Origin: Yponomeuta sedellus
Lineage: Eukaryota; Arthropoda; Insecta; Lepidoptera; Yponomeutidae
Reading direction: 5' to 3'
Assembly (NCBI GenBank): GCA_934045075.1
Contig: OW203724.1
Location: 3,931,908-3,995,907 of the forward strand
Length of the DNA stretch: 64,000 nucleotides
The number at the start of each line of letters is the position of its first letter. Within the stretch, counting starts at the first letter, position 1. This document shows, piece by piece, positions 25,230 to 36,948 of the stretch. The position numbers and the translations under genes are program-made. The notes under the pieces were generated by a model. The model was not told the origin of the DNA, made no database searches, and was given only the letters and a program-made list of their open reading frames with translations.

Positions 25230-25490
25230 CAATAATAATTAAGGCTAACCAAACAAATCACTCCGGGCCACATCCGACCCAAAGGTTCCCATAATACTAG
25301 CCGCGTTACCGCGCTGAACAGCAAGGGATATCCTTTGGCTCAGAAAAGCCCCGGAACGAAAGTCAAAGCCACGGTTCCTCAATCGGCGGCCCAGCTCTCG
25401 AATAAAAGCCAAGGCCTGCGTCCCCCATACACCAGTGGTTTCAATTGCTAACGGTACAAAAATGTAATTTCTTATGAGCTGGCTCATACT
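25230..25490 (-). mobile_element. LINE ORF2 C-terminal fragment
   Basis: The minus-strand frame (25245-25487) includes FVPLAIETTGVWGTQALAFI, ELGRRLRNRG and QRISLAVQRGNAASIMGTFG. This series recurs at the end of LINE ORF2 proteins in many animals. No RT core is present. A decayed relative of the last 30 bp may lie at 22230-22265. Confidence 0.6.
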
Positions 25491-25900
25491 TTATACTTTA
25501 GGGTTTTTTGTCTCGCTGCTAGTTCAGCAAAAGTAAGAATAATTTTGATTGTGCAAAAAACTCCCAACACGATAAATTAATCTTTGAATGACTTTTTCGT
25601 TGACAGCAAAATATCTCGTTTGCCTGTTGTCTGTTACATAGTTGGGCCTTTGTACATAGCAAGTGCTGAGGTATGTACCTACATACCTCAGATACTAGGG
25701 TTTCCTCACTATGTATTTCCTTTACCGTTAGCGAGTGGTATTACTACACGTTCACAGTTTACGTGTAACTTAGAACAAAGTTATTGGTACCTACACGGGA
25801 TTGAATCCCACGACCTCCCGAATGTGAGGTCGGCGTTCTATCTTACATATTTGTCTTACATATGGTCTATTAGTGATCGTTCCACTCGCACCTTCCACAG

Positions 25901-26073
25901 CGAACCCCATATCGATAGAGAGCGGCAACTTCTCGTGGGACGAGAAGGAGCAGGAGCCCGTGCTGAGGAACATCAACCTGCAGGTGCCGCGCGGCTCGCT
26001 AGTGGCCGTGGTCGGCGCCGTCGGCTCGGGCAAGAGCTCGCTGCTCTCCGCTCTGCTGGGAGAGATGCATCGG
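25901..26073 (+). CDS. MRP: MRP1-like ABC transporter, exon: NBD1 Walker A
   Basis: The exon encodes [20 protein letters not shown] then [20 protein letters not shown]. The tryptophan of FSWD is the expected A-loop aromatic that stacks on ATP, and GAVGSGKSS is Walker A. It is 173 nt, phase 1 in and 0 out. The acceptor is TTCCACAG and the donor GTATGA. A tetranucleotide array starts 36 bp after the donor. Confidence 0.96.
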
Positions 26074-26109
26074 GTATGATTAATTATTTAAATAGTTCAG
26101 TAGTTCATT

Positions 26110-26910
<801 letters not shown>

Positions 26911-27153
26911 GTTATATAGTTATTTATTTAGTCGGTCATTTAACGCGGAGTATTTTTTTCCGAACAAACGTGGTTATGTTTTTATTTTCTAACGACATGG
27001 CGGATCGGAGCGAATCTCTGCCAATACGTTTAGAGGACACAAATTTTGGTTTGATTGGGAATAACCTTACATTAGTGTTGGAAAACAACTTATCGTAAAG
27101 TAATGATAGCGTCATAATTCTTTCATAGAAACTACACGTAAGGCTGTAATTTC

Positions 27154-27374
27154 TTTTATGCCACACCTGGCAATAAAGTGGCTTTTTCCGCACGCTGCGC
27201 GTACGGAAAAAGCCGCTTTCTGGCCAAGTGTAGACATAAAAAGATGTACACAACACGGGAGGTAATAAAGAAAGCTCTCGATCGCATATTTACGTCCCTC
27301 GCTTGCAGCTCGGGCCGCAAACTTCTGCGATCTCGGCCTTTCTTTGTATTACCACCCTAGTTGTGTAATGTACT
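27154..27374 (+). repeat. Inverted repeat pair member B
   Basis: This is the reverse-complement match of 15521-15742, differing at only a few bases by eye. It has the same internal GCTTTTTCCG/CGGAAAAAGC hairpin and the same 60-codon open frame on the opposite window strand. Confidence 0.7.
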
Positions 27375-27480
27375 ATTTAATAACTTTTTATGTTTTGTTG
27401 TCTACGTTGTTTTTTTGTTGTAAAAAAGTTTCTTTGTTTTTTTATGGTAAAAACGCAATACATACAAGAGTATAATAATA

Positions 27481-27740
27481 ATCATGTGGGTACAACGATA
27501 TCGTTCCGATGTAAAACCTAACTGCAAAGCAAGTACTCGGGGCTGCAAGTGATGCAAATTACTTCAGCCATATGTCGCTGCCTGTACGTAATACAGTGAG
27601 TATTGTAAATAGGTTCGAAATTTCACTGGTGCCGGTAGTCGCCCATTAGCTCAGTTGGGAAAGCGCTGGCACGGTTAGCCAGAGGTCGCGGGTTCGAGTC
27701 CCGGCATGGGTGGAATTTTTATCCTCTAAATAGGTTTTTA
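27481..27740 (+). mobile_element. tRNA-like SINE (family T)
   Basis: The copy runs from ATCATGTGGGTACAACGATA to TCCTCTAAATAGGTTTTTAG, with the tRNA-like module at 27639-27712. The linker is absent at the 5' side, so it starts near the same point as the inner unit of the 44457 dimer. Confidence 0.75.
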
Positions 27741-27764
27741 GAAATATTAATTTTATTTTAATAA

Positions 27765-28289
<525 letters not shown>

Positions 28290-28394
28290 TAGCGAGGCAG
28301 CGCTATGACCATCTACCGTTCTTATGAAGCGTTCACGTTAGGCTTTGTATACAATTTGGTTGTAAGATATGTAAGAAATGAAAACAAATGAAAC

Positions 28395-28660
28395 ATAATT
28401 TTCTTATGTAGCGTCGATTGTGTCCCACTGGTGGGGAAAGGTCTCCCGTTTCGCTTTCCACTCCTCCCTGTTCCTCCTTGCCAGCCTGGCAAAGAGGTCG
28501 TGATGTCGTCCCGCCCGTCATCTCTGCTTGGATCGGCCACGTTTGCGATATCTGTCGCGCGAAATCCAGTCAGTGACGATTTTGGCCCACCTCTCTGGGC
28601 TCATTCGGCTTAGGTGGCCCGTCCAATTCAGTTGCAGCTCCAACATCGACAGTTTTGGTT
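28395..28660 (-). mobile_element. LINE reverse-transcriptase C-terminal fragment
   Basis: Reading the minus strand gives LNWTGHLSRMSPERWAKIV, then a frame interrupted by at least one stop, then ARRNREEWKAKRETFPHQWD. This resembles the end of RTE-like LINE proteins. It is a degraded fragment. Confidence 0.55.
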
Positions 28661-29107
28661 CTGGAGCGCAGCATTTTATTACGAATTTTGTTAATTCTTT
28701 TTACACCCAGAATACTGCGCTGCATTGCATTTGACCGCTGGCAAATCTAGAGTCTCGACTTGTGATATTCGGTCAAGGACCAGGTTTGAGTGCCGACACA
28801 TAGACATACTGATGGGGTTCATAAAACATAATAGAATTTGTATTTTCAACTAATAATGTATTTGTATTTGAACCTTTCCGGTGTTATTTATAAGAACCAG
28901 AAGTCCTTAAAACACGCCATAAATGCTTTATAAATAGTCTGTGGTACTTTACAAGGGAAAGACTTTAGACTCCTTTTTCGTGTTTTTGTATCATCCTAAG
29001 GGTTCAGCAAGTGCGCGCTGTGTGCCGATGCAGCTGTGAAGAAAGACCTCATGCTCAACTGAGGGTCTGCATTCGCAACAATGATTTTCAGCGAGGGCGT
29101 GTGCTGA

Positions 29108-29362
<255 letters not shown>

Positions 29363-29836
29363 TAGCCAGAATAATCTCTCTAACTGACAGACTAATACTT
29401 GGCGAGATTTATTGTCTCAATCTCACTTTTGCGTCTCAAACTATAAGGGCTTTCAACTTATTGCTCGAGGTTGCCACGTACTTTTTAATTGGCGACTTAG
29501 AGGGCTGTTATTAAAAAGCGTCTTGTTGGATTATTAGCTTCGTCCGATATCTCAGCAATAGCGTTAAATTAGTTAACTTACTTACTCCGCTGTCTCAGCG
29601 CCCCGAAGTGAGTCTCGGCCTCCGATACAAGAAGTCTCCACTTGTTCATGTCCTGCGCGTTCACCTAATTGGAGCTCACGCAAATCTAGGCCTCTGCGTT
29701 TTAGCGATATTCTAGATCTTTGCCCGCTTGTTTACCCCAGGTATGCTACCTACCTGAACTCCTCCCATCCTCGATCACTTAGGGAGGATCGGGCTGAATT
29801 CGATTGAGCAAAATAATCCATGAAATTGCTTTTCAG

Positions 29837-30047
29837 GTGATCGGTCCCTCGGGCCTGTTGAAGGGCAAGACGCGCGTGTGGGTGACGCACAACGTATCCT
29901 TCTTGCCGCAAACAGACCTGGTGGTGGTATTGAAGGACGGCGCCGTTTCGGAGGCTGGTACCTACCAGCAGCTGCTTGAGAAGAAGGGAGCCTTCGCCGA
30001 ATTCTTGCTGCACCACCTGAGTGACGTCAAACACTCCAGCCCTGAGG
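29837..30047 (+). CDS. MRP: MRP1-like ABC transporter, exon: NBD1 H-loop and end
   Basis: The exon encodes KTRVWVTHNVSFLPQTDLVV, containing the switch histidine of NBD1, and then GTYQQLLEKKGAFAEFLLHH, which closes the domain. It is 211 nt, phase 0 in and 1 out, with acceptor CTTTTCAG and donor GTGAGC. Confidence 0.96.
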
Positions 30048-30119
30048 GTGAGCGCACATGACTACTGATCTAGAACCATCGACAGAGTAAAACGCTGACG
30101 GCCTCGATTCGCCTCAACG

Positions 30120-30473
30120 TTCATCATCATCGTCATCTCATAATGTCCCCACTGAGGCGCACGGGACTCTTCCCCGAGGAAGGTATAGGCCATACTCCAC
30201 CACTGGTGATTGGTGGACGCTTGCAAGACTAGTGGCTGGTCTTACTGTCAGAAGTTTTCAAGCCGCCGTAAGGCCTCTGATTTGGCTTAACGACTGCAAT
30301 CTATCGACGACAGCCGACACCAACTGCTTAACGTGCCTTGCGAAGCACGGAACCACTCGGGTAATGCCACTAACGTTAGTCATAGACGGTTTACCCATTC
30401 ATGCACTGAACGCGCCCTGTGTTGCTTAACTTTCGTGATCGTTTAAGATCAAGCAGCCGGGGCTACGAGCGAT
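30120..30473 (-). mobile_element. 5S rRNA-derived SINE, copy 4
   Basis: On the minus strand, ACGATCACGAAAGTTAAGCA, then ACACAGGGCGCGTTCAGTGC and ATGAATGGGTAAACC give the clearest match to 5S rRNA in the window. The body and tail are as in the other copies of this subfamily. Confidence 0.8.
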
Positions 30474-30808
30474 TCACTTTCGCTTCAACGTTAAATCCAA
30501 GCAATAAATCTTTCGTTTTGTGAACACAAGTAAAATAATAGAGTTTGGTAACAAACACTACATACGAGATTTTTGTATATTACCCTGGCTGGCCCTGCAA
30601 ACATCATCCTAGGTCTCAATTCAGATCGTTGTCTATCTGTACGTCAAGTTTCATGTGAATCCGTCCCTCTGTTATTGCTTGATTAATTAACTAACAACCA
30701 AACATAATTTCGGCTGATTGTGTTTTTCAAACATCCTCACCTACTTGATTTAATATTAGTAGGATTATTTCATCCTGCCCTCTCGACGAACGCCCACCGA
30801 TGTTCCAG

Positions 30809-31023
30809 AACTGGACGAGATCAAGCAAGAGCTGGAGAGCAAGCTGGGCTCCGAGTTCCAGGACAAGCTGCAGCGCGCGCGCTCGCTGTCGGAGTCCGCG
30901 TCCGAGTCGGAGGCGGGCGGCGACCGCGGCGGCAGCGTCAAGCGGAAGACAGCCGAGCCCACGCCCGGCGAGCTCAAGGAGAAAAACAAACTCATCGAGA
31001 CGGAGAAGGCGGAGACTGGCAGT
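30809..31023 (+). CDS. MRP: MRP1-like ABC transporter, exon: L1 linker
   Basis: The exon encodes ELDEIKQELESKLGSEFQDK, RSLSESASESEAGGDRGG and EKNKLIETEKAETGS. This charged, Ser-rich linker joins NBD1 to TMD2. In other ABCC proteins the linker is a common phosphorylation target. It is 215 nt, phase 1 in and 0 out, with acceptor GTTCCAG and donor GTAAGC. The sequence is low-complexity and markedly GC-rich. Confidence 0.9.
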
Positions 31024-31728
31024 GTAAGCGAACGTCGCGTACCAAATGCCAAGTTTATTTCTACGCAAAGAATAATTACTTTTTAATACAGTTGCTCAAA
31101 AAGTGGCGTATTGCAGGGACGTATAGCGTGCGGGATGTGGGCTATTACACACTCGTGCTTTTTTTTTACCTTTCCCGCACTCGTGCGTTTTCTTCCCAAC
31201 TGTCAAAATAATGTCTATTAAAAAGAAAAACCAACCATGAAGTTTTTACTAAAAAAAAATCATAAAAGTTTTTATGATTCATGCAAATACGTATATTTCT
31301 AAAAAGAAGCTATTAATTTGTTTCAATATCAGATTTAATGATTTGATTGAATGAGTTAGGTTAGGTTTCATTTCATCTCATTAAATTTCATTTTAATTTC
31401 ATATCAATAAAAAAATCCTACTGAAGACTGGCTGTATGGGCATAGTTCCCTTTGCCCACCAGAATGGGTGAAGAAAAAAAAACTCTGCTTATATTTTTTT
31501 ACGGTTGGCGCCATTTTCCAAAAAAAATGTCTTTATTAAATTGCTTATTTTTTTCGCAACTGTATTAAAAATAGTCGTTCAGTACACGTGCGGAACCGTC
31601 ATTGCAACTTGTCGGGCTGTCAACCCTCGCCTTCGACTGCGCCTCGGCTCGGGTAGACATTTGTCAGAACTCTTTCCAATGACAGCCTTTCCGCACTTGT
31701 AATGAAATATACTAATTCAATTCTTTAT

Positions 31729-31960
31729 CCAATTCTTCCCGCGGGTGTCGTAAAAGGCGACTAAGGGACACAAACCGGGGGGTGGGCAGCAGCGCCCCCT
31801 GCAGTACAATTCCACCTAACTGCGATCCCCAACCCGCATGCCCTGCGTGGTGATTATGAGCATTAACCTGGTGCTATCATAGGGTAGCACAACGTGGCGC
31901 TCTTTAGGGGAGGGCTATGTCCAGCAGTGGACTAGTCCACGTCGTCGCCTGACGACAACG
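31729..31960 (+). mobile_element. SINE-like element, second copy of the CCAATTC family
   Basis: It begins with the same CCAATTCTTCCCGCG as the insert at 3572 and ends after GGAGGGCTATGTCCAGCAGT and a short ACGACG-rich tail. No clear target duplication was seen. Confidence 0.7.
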
Positions 31961-32262
31961 ACGACGAAACCTTTATTGTATTTTTTTTATAAATTACAAT
32001 CAATACATACACCTGCTTGTCCTCCCACAAGCCTTGTGGTTTGTGGGGTGTGGAATAAAATGACATTTTTAAGTCTACTTAACAAAAACATTTAGTTTAC
32101 TTACTCAAAGCTGTTACTTTCAGAATTCACTTTGTATGGGCTATCCGATAAAGGGTTCTTCTTAGCGTATCGATTTCAAGCCGTCGCGGTGAAAGGATTT
32201 GCCAATCAGCGTTAGGAACTCGCTGATTGGCAAATTGAGTTGATTATACTATTTTTAATTTA

Positions 32263-32580
32263 ACACTAACCCGTGCTAAGGACAATTTTAAAAACCTATT
32301 TAGAGGCTAAAAATTCCACCCATGCCGGGATTCGAACCCGCGACCTCTGGCTATCCGTGCCAGCGCTCTTTCCAACTGAGCTAATGGGCGATTTGCTTCA
32401 GCCAGATGTCGCTGCCTGTACATAATACAGAGAATAGTGTAAAGAGGTTCGAAATTTCACTGATGCCGGTGAGTCGCCCATTAGCTCAGTTGGAAAGAGC
32501 GCTGGCACGGATAGCCAGAGGTCGCGGGTTCGAATGCCGGCATGGGTGGAACTTTTAGCCTCTAAATAGGTTTTTAAAAT
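32263..32580. mobile_element. tRNA-like SINE (family T), inverted dimer
   Basis: A minus-strand copy (32263-32392, linker plus tRNA-like module) is joined at once to a plus-strand copy (32393-32580, body plus module plus tail). The two tRNA-like modules thus face opposite ways, about 70 bp apart, and can pair. Confidence 0.75.
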
Positions 32581-32759
32581 TGAGTTGAGTTGCCCACGGT
32601 GCGCCAGACATACGGGTTCAGTATGACATTCGGTGACGCTCCTTTTAGGCTTCTTTTAACCCTAAAAATGGGTTAAAATAGACTGATATTAACGACGCCG
32701 AGTCTTCATCTTTTTCTTCCTTACAATAGCGTTATACTTATAAAGCTGTTATTATATTC

Positions 32760-33110
32760 ACTACCAGCTGTGCCACGTGGTGTTACTCGCGGTTTATTAG
32801 GGAATTAGTAATCCCCGCTGTAAAACGTATTCTATGTGTTAATTCCATGGAGTTAGCCCATACCAAATTTTATTAAAATCGCTCCAGCCGTTTAGACGTG
32901 ACGAAGTAACAAATATACATACACATACATACATAACCTCATGCCTGTATCACAGAGGGGTAGGCATAGACCAGGGACTGCCACTTGCCACGATCCTGAC
33001 AGATCACCTTCAGATTACCCGGAACCGGCGTGCGTGCATGCAACGACTTATGAACGTTGATGAAGCGAAGTAACAAACATACACCCTCATAAACTCGCCT
33101 TTAAATATTA
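32760..33110. mobile_element. Lepidopteran-type repeat tail interrupted by a LINE 3' end
   Basis: AAATCGCTCCAGCCGTTTAG and GTGACGAAGTAACAAATATA, typical of dispersed lepidopteran repeats, is interrupted near 32925-33066. The inserted sequence is LINE tail, part of it minus (ACCTCATGCCTGTATC) and part plus (GGAACCGGCGTGCGTGCATG). The first repeat then resumes with GAAGTAACAAACATACA. Confidence 0.5.
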
Positions 33111-33111
33111 G

Positions 33112-33165
33112 TGTGATGTTATGTGAAGTATGATGTTATGTGAAGTGTGATGTTATGTGAAGTGT
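33112..33165. repeat. 17-bp tandem repeat
   Basis: About three copies of a unit close to GTGTGATGTTATGTGAA lie just upstream of the TMD2 exon acceptor. Confidence 0.8.
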
Positions 33166-33205
33166 GATAGTGTGATATCATTAAATAAAGTTTTTGTATT
33201 GGCAG

Positions 33206-33349
33206 GTGAAATGGGCTGTCTACAAGCACTACTTGATGTCGGTTGGTGTGTTCGCATCTGTGGTGACGGTGTTGATGAACCTCATCCTGCAGGTCTTCCA
33301 GGTTGGCTCCAACTACTGGCTCTCACTGTGGTCTAACGACGAAAATATG
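33206..33349 (+). CDS. MRP: MRP1-like ABC transporter, exon: first TMD2 helix
   Basis: The exon encodes VKWAVYKHYLMSVGVFASVV and then VFQVGSNYWLSLWSNDENM, the start of TMD2. The NYWLS(L)W motif is strongly conserved in ABCC1. It is 144 nt, phase 0 to 0, with acceptor TTGGCAG at 33205 and donor GTGAGT. Confidence 0.95.
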
Positions 33350-33875
33350 GTGAGTGACGACTCGTCGTGTACTTTGACCAGTTAAATCCCAGTAATATTA
33401 TAAATCTTAATTTGTGCATGTTTTACTTGTTTCGATGTTTGTCATTTGAATGTGTGGCATACACATAGTCCATGAATGGAACAGTAACCAATCCGCGCAA
33501 AATTTTATTTAAAATCACACTGAAAGTCATATTTATTGAAATTTAAACTGAAGCGTTTTTTTTTACTTATTTTGGACTAAATTTATTGTGGAAAAGAAGA
33601 CGTAAAGTCTGTCAAGAAAACGTAAAAAGTTAACAAGGAAAATTATGTAGAACGAACAAACAATGATAAGAACTGCTTGAAAGTATCATATTAAATCACC
33701 CAGTGAAGCCTGGTCAGCCAGGGTGATTAGGCCACACCCCACAAACCACAAGGCTTGTGGGAGGCCAAGCAAGTCCCTGGTAATGATTATAATGTAAAAA
33801 GAGGCTTATATTATTATTATTATTGTGGAATGGCCTGTCCGTAGTGTGGATAATATTATCGTTTAACAATTGTAG

Positions 33876-33951
33876 GTTGTAAACGGCACTGTGGACGTTT
33901 CGCTCCGTGACATGTACCTCGGCGTGTACGGCGCACTGGGCATCGGACAAG
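33876..33951 (+). CDS. MRP: MRP1-like ABC transporter, exon: extracellular loop of TMD2
   Basis: The exon encodes VVNGTVDVSLRDMYLGVYGA then LGIGQG. NGT is an N-glycosylation sequon at the place where human MRP1 is glycosylated. It is 76 nt, phase 0 in and 1 out, with acceptor TTGTAG and donor GTACGT. It must splice to one of the two phase-1 exons at 49754 or 54580. Confidence 0.94.
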
Positions 33952-35911
33952 GTACGTGATCTTTCTACACGCTTACACCTCGGGGTCGGTCCATGGAGTC
34001 GGAGGGATCATGCCACAGTTCGATGGAGGGTCGACTACACTTCGATTTTTAAAACGAACAATATGGCTATTTGACAGTTTTCTGAAAACCAACTCTGATT
34101 TTTCGTTGGTGTTTAATAAGTGCTCAGAAAGGGATATTTAAAAAAAAAATCGGGTATTTTTTCTAAAAAAAAAAGCATATAAGTATTGACTTTTGTAATA
34201 AGCCGGCAAAACGCTATCTTGAGCAATATACTGTCGCACGGGAATTGGTGACGTCAGTAAACAAACAAATGTCAAGTCAACTCTCGGTTTCTCGGATCTC
34301 TATATTTACCGACCTGTAACATAATTATAGATTCGTCCAATCATGGCCTTTTTGAATAAGTTGCTACAGATACAAATTACCAAGTTTTATTAAATTTTTT
34401 TAATAATTGATCCATTTACTTTAGTTAAAATGGCTTAAATCGGTTTTAAAAGTTATAATAATTGATACAAATGTATGTAAATGTACAAATAATACTTTTT
34501 TTCACACTGTCAAATAGCCTATTACTTCTTTTTAACGAATAAGTTTGAACAGTTGTACATATTTCCTGAATGGACATATTATTAAAGAATGTGTGGTCGG
34601 TTCGCCTGGTTCAATATGTGAGATTGAGTGGCCTAGCAGCCTTATGAGGAAATAACATTCACCTTACTGCGTTTTCCAATTGTGATTAATTACATGACGT
34701 AATTTCTATTATGTGTGGGTGTAATTAAGTGTATTTTGCCTCATACGGGTACTAGTTCTTTAGCTGGGCTATCAGAGAGGTCTTTTTATATGGTTTCAAT
34801 GGCGAATATCGGTTTCATCACGGAGAGCGGCAATTGATGCCGCGTTGGGCTTTGGTTTCCATATTATGACACCGTACATTCACTCAATGATGTTGGTTAA
34901 TATCCCTAATAAGAAATGAAAAATAATGAATGAACTTTTATAATACCAAACGAATATCTTCACCAATCAGACGTACTGATCTAAACGATTTAGGGAGTGT
35001 AAATTTCATAAGAGCATTAAGTGACTTCTCTGAAGTCAACGCCTAAGACATTTTATGACCAAATCGTAATGCTCTAATGCCCCGTTGTCGGTTGACTGGT
35101 AAATAGGGTACGTTGCTTTGTATCGAGACAAATGACTCATATTATTATCATGAAACGGCACCGCAGCCCTTTGTTTTTTGTTTGTTTACTTGTAGGTACA
35201 TATGCGAAGTGATACTGAAAGATCCTATACTCCGACCTTTGTGGTTTAAATAACCAATGTTAAGGAGCTAACCGATGCTTACTAGCGCCACCTACAAGAA
35301 AAAAATTGTCTGTAAAGCGCGAACATAAAAAATCGGTCAAAATGCTACGATACTTGAAATTGACTGGTTACTACCTGATATTTTTTGATGATTTTAAAGT
35401 CGTTCATACATATTGTTAATTTGATTTGACAACTACATGATCTACTAAAAAGTTTGACACGACTTACGTAGTAACTTGTACACAACATAGTTTAATTCGA
35501 GTTCTCTGTAATTGTATTTTTCAAACCTAACGGATGCGAATTAACGAATTAAAACCATACTTTTCGTGGTCGTGTCCTGTAACAATACGGTTTTTGACTG
35601 TTGAAAATATTTTTTCCTATTTCGCTACATAATAAACACACATAACAAAAAATATGTTTAATCTTTACATGGCGTGGATAACTTGTGTAGTTTCTACATT
35701 TTTTTCATGTAGGTACGCTCAAAATGTATGGTGTGTGATAAAGAGTATTAATTTATTCTAATCTATTGAGCTTTTAGTTTGGAAATAAGTAGTATCTTTA
35801 TTACCTTATATATCGCGTGGTAGTGAACTAACGCTCTTCCCGTAAAACACTTATTCTCAGCATCTTTTCGAAATTAAAAATCCAGAGTAATCGGGCATAG
35901 GAAATCAACGG
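33952..35911 (+). other. MRP intron before the transposon nest
   Basis: About 2 kb of AT-rich sequence with no gene, RNA gene or recognised repeat. Confidence 0.6.
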
Positions 35912-35930
35912 ATTAAACAACTTGACCGTT

Positions 35931-36089
35931 ATTCGAAGCCTAATAATATATTGAGAGAAGCCATCGCTTCCGGTTCCGTTTCTATCCCTTTTTTTTCCTA
36001 GCTACTTCCGTTTTGCCCTCTCCTTCGCACACTTCCACCACCACCGACAGTGTGGCGCCTTGGTTTTCAGGCGCCATCTTTTCTTCATT
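35931..36089 (+). repeat. DIRS left inverted terminal repeat
   Basis: It runs from ATTCGAAGCCTAATAATATA to the GGCGCCATCTTTTCTTCATT end. It pairs over about 159 bp with 45796-45955, apart from one extra A in the right-hand A-run. The outer 19 bp (35912-35930) is unique to this end. Confidence 0.9.
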
Positions 36090-36144
36090 GACGTCGTTGT
36101 TCGTGTTCCGAATAGTCGTGCGCCAATGCGCACATTTAAAATAT

Positions 36145-36605
36145 TGTCGCGGTCCTATCCCGAACCATCTAGAATAGTCGCCGCAAGCCGCGTTTTAGTA
36201 GACTATAAACGCTGCAAGCAATAATGACTCGTATGTCCACTAGCGTAAGGTGCAAAAATCTTTAAATGAGTAACTGTTCGAGCGACCTTGCCGCGTGTAC
36301 CGAGTGTAGGTACGTAGTTACGGGAATGTTCTAGAACCCTGGCCGGCGGATATAAATAGCGGCCGCCGCGGCGCGCTGTCAGTTCCGTTTGGAATAGCGA
36401 AGAGTGAACTTCGAGCGAACATACCTGCGATACGAGCGATAACCTACGACCTCAGCGATACTATTGGACTTCGATTGGACCTGCGATTAGAATCTACGTG
36501 TGGACTTCGTGTCGTGAAGACCTGCAGACCAGACCCTGCGTGAATAAATCCTAAGAAGTTGTCATTGGCATTTTACATCCAAATCCAGAACCCTAGCCCG
36601 TAACA
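36145..36605 (+). repeat. gypsy 5' LTR
   Basis: It begins TGTCGCGGTCC and ends CCCGTAACA. A TATA-like GATATAAATA lies at about 36349 and a polyadenylation signal TGAATAAATCC near 36540, consistent with promoter and 3'-end functions. Confidence 0.93.
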
Positions 36606-36607
36606 TT

Positions 36608-36625
36608 TGGTGTCAGAATTGGGGA
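36608..36625 (+). promoter_or_regulatory. gypsy primer-binding site
   Basis: TGGTGTCAGAATTGGGGA starts two bases after the LTR. It begins with TGG, the complement of a tRNA CCA end. The primer tRNA was not assigned. Confidence 0.7.
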
Positions 36626-36626
36626 T

Positions 36627-36932
36627 TTGGAGATGCCACTGACTCCGAGAGAGGATACTTCTGGAGTGAAGACCAGGTCCAGAGGTGCTGCGGAGGCCAC
36701 GCCCACTGCCCTTCAGGCCACGCCCACCGGCCATAGGGACACGCCCACTGGCCCCGCCCACCAGGCCACGCCCACCGACCAAACCTGCCCAGCGGCTCCG
36801 CCCACTGGCCACGCCCACCAGGCCACGCCTACCGCCCCCGTGCACCAGGCTCCGCCCACCGGCCTAGACCACCAGGTTTCACCAACCGACCAACAGGCTC
36901 CGCCTCGTAGCCACGCCCACCGAAGACATTAA
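36627..36932 (+). CDS. Possible leader ORF of the gypsy element, Pro/Thr-rich
   Basis: This 101-codon frame precedes Gag by 16 bp in another frame. It is built of imperfect repeats (QATPTG, HQATPT) that mirror a CCACGCCCAC-type DNA repeat. No domain is recognised. The DNA repeat may be the meaningful feature and the frame incidental. Confidence 0.3.
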   Translation: MEMPLTPREDTSGVKTRSRGAAEATPTALQATPTGHRDTPTGPAHQATPTDQTCPAAPPTGHAHQATPTAPVHQAPPTGLDHQVSPTDQQAPPRSHAHRRH

Positions 36933-36948
36933 ACCTCAGTCACGTGCA

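Larger units (their letters stand above)
23656..25900 (+). other. MRP intron with LINE fragments
   Basis: LINE fragments at 24540-24760 (plus) and 25230-25490 (minus) are the only recognisable items. A tRNA-like B-box piece at 25790-25840 (minus) is too short to name. The rest is AT-rich. Confidence 0.6.
31024..33205 (+). other. MRP intron with several SINEs
   Basis: The stretch 31030-31725 is AT-rich with GC islands and nothing recognised. SINE copies at 31729 and 32263-32580 follow, then a LINE tail nest at 32760-33110 and a short tandem repeat. Confidence 0.6.
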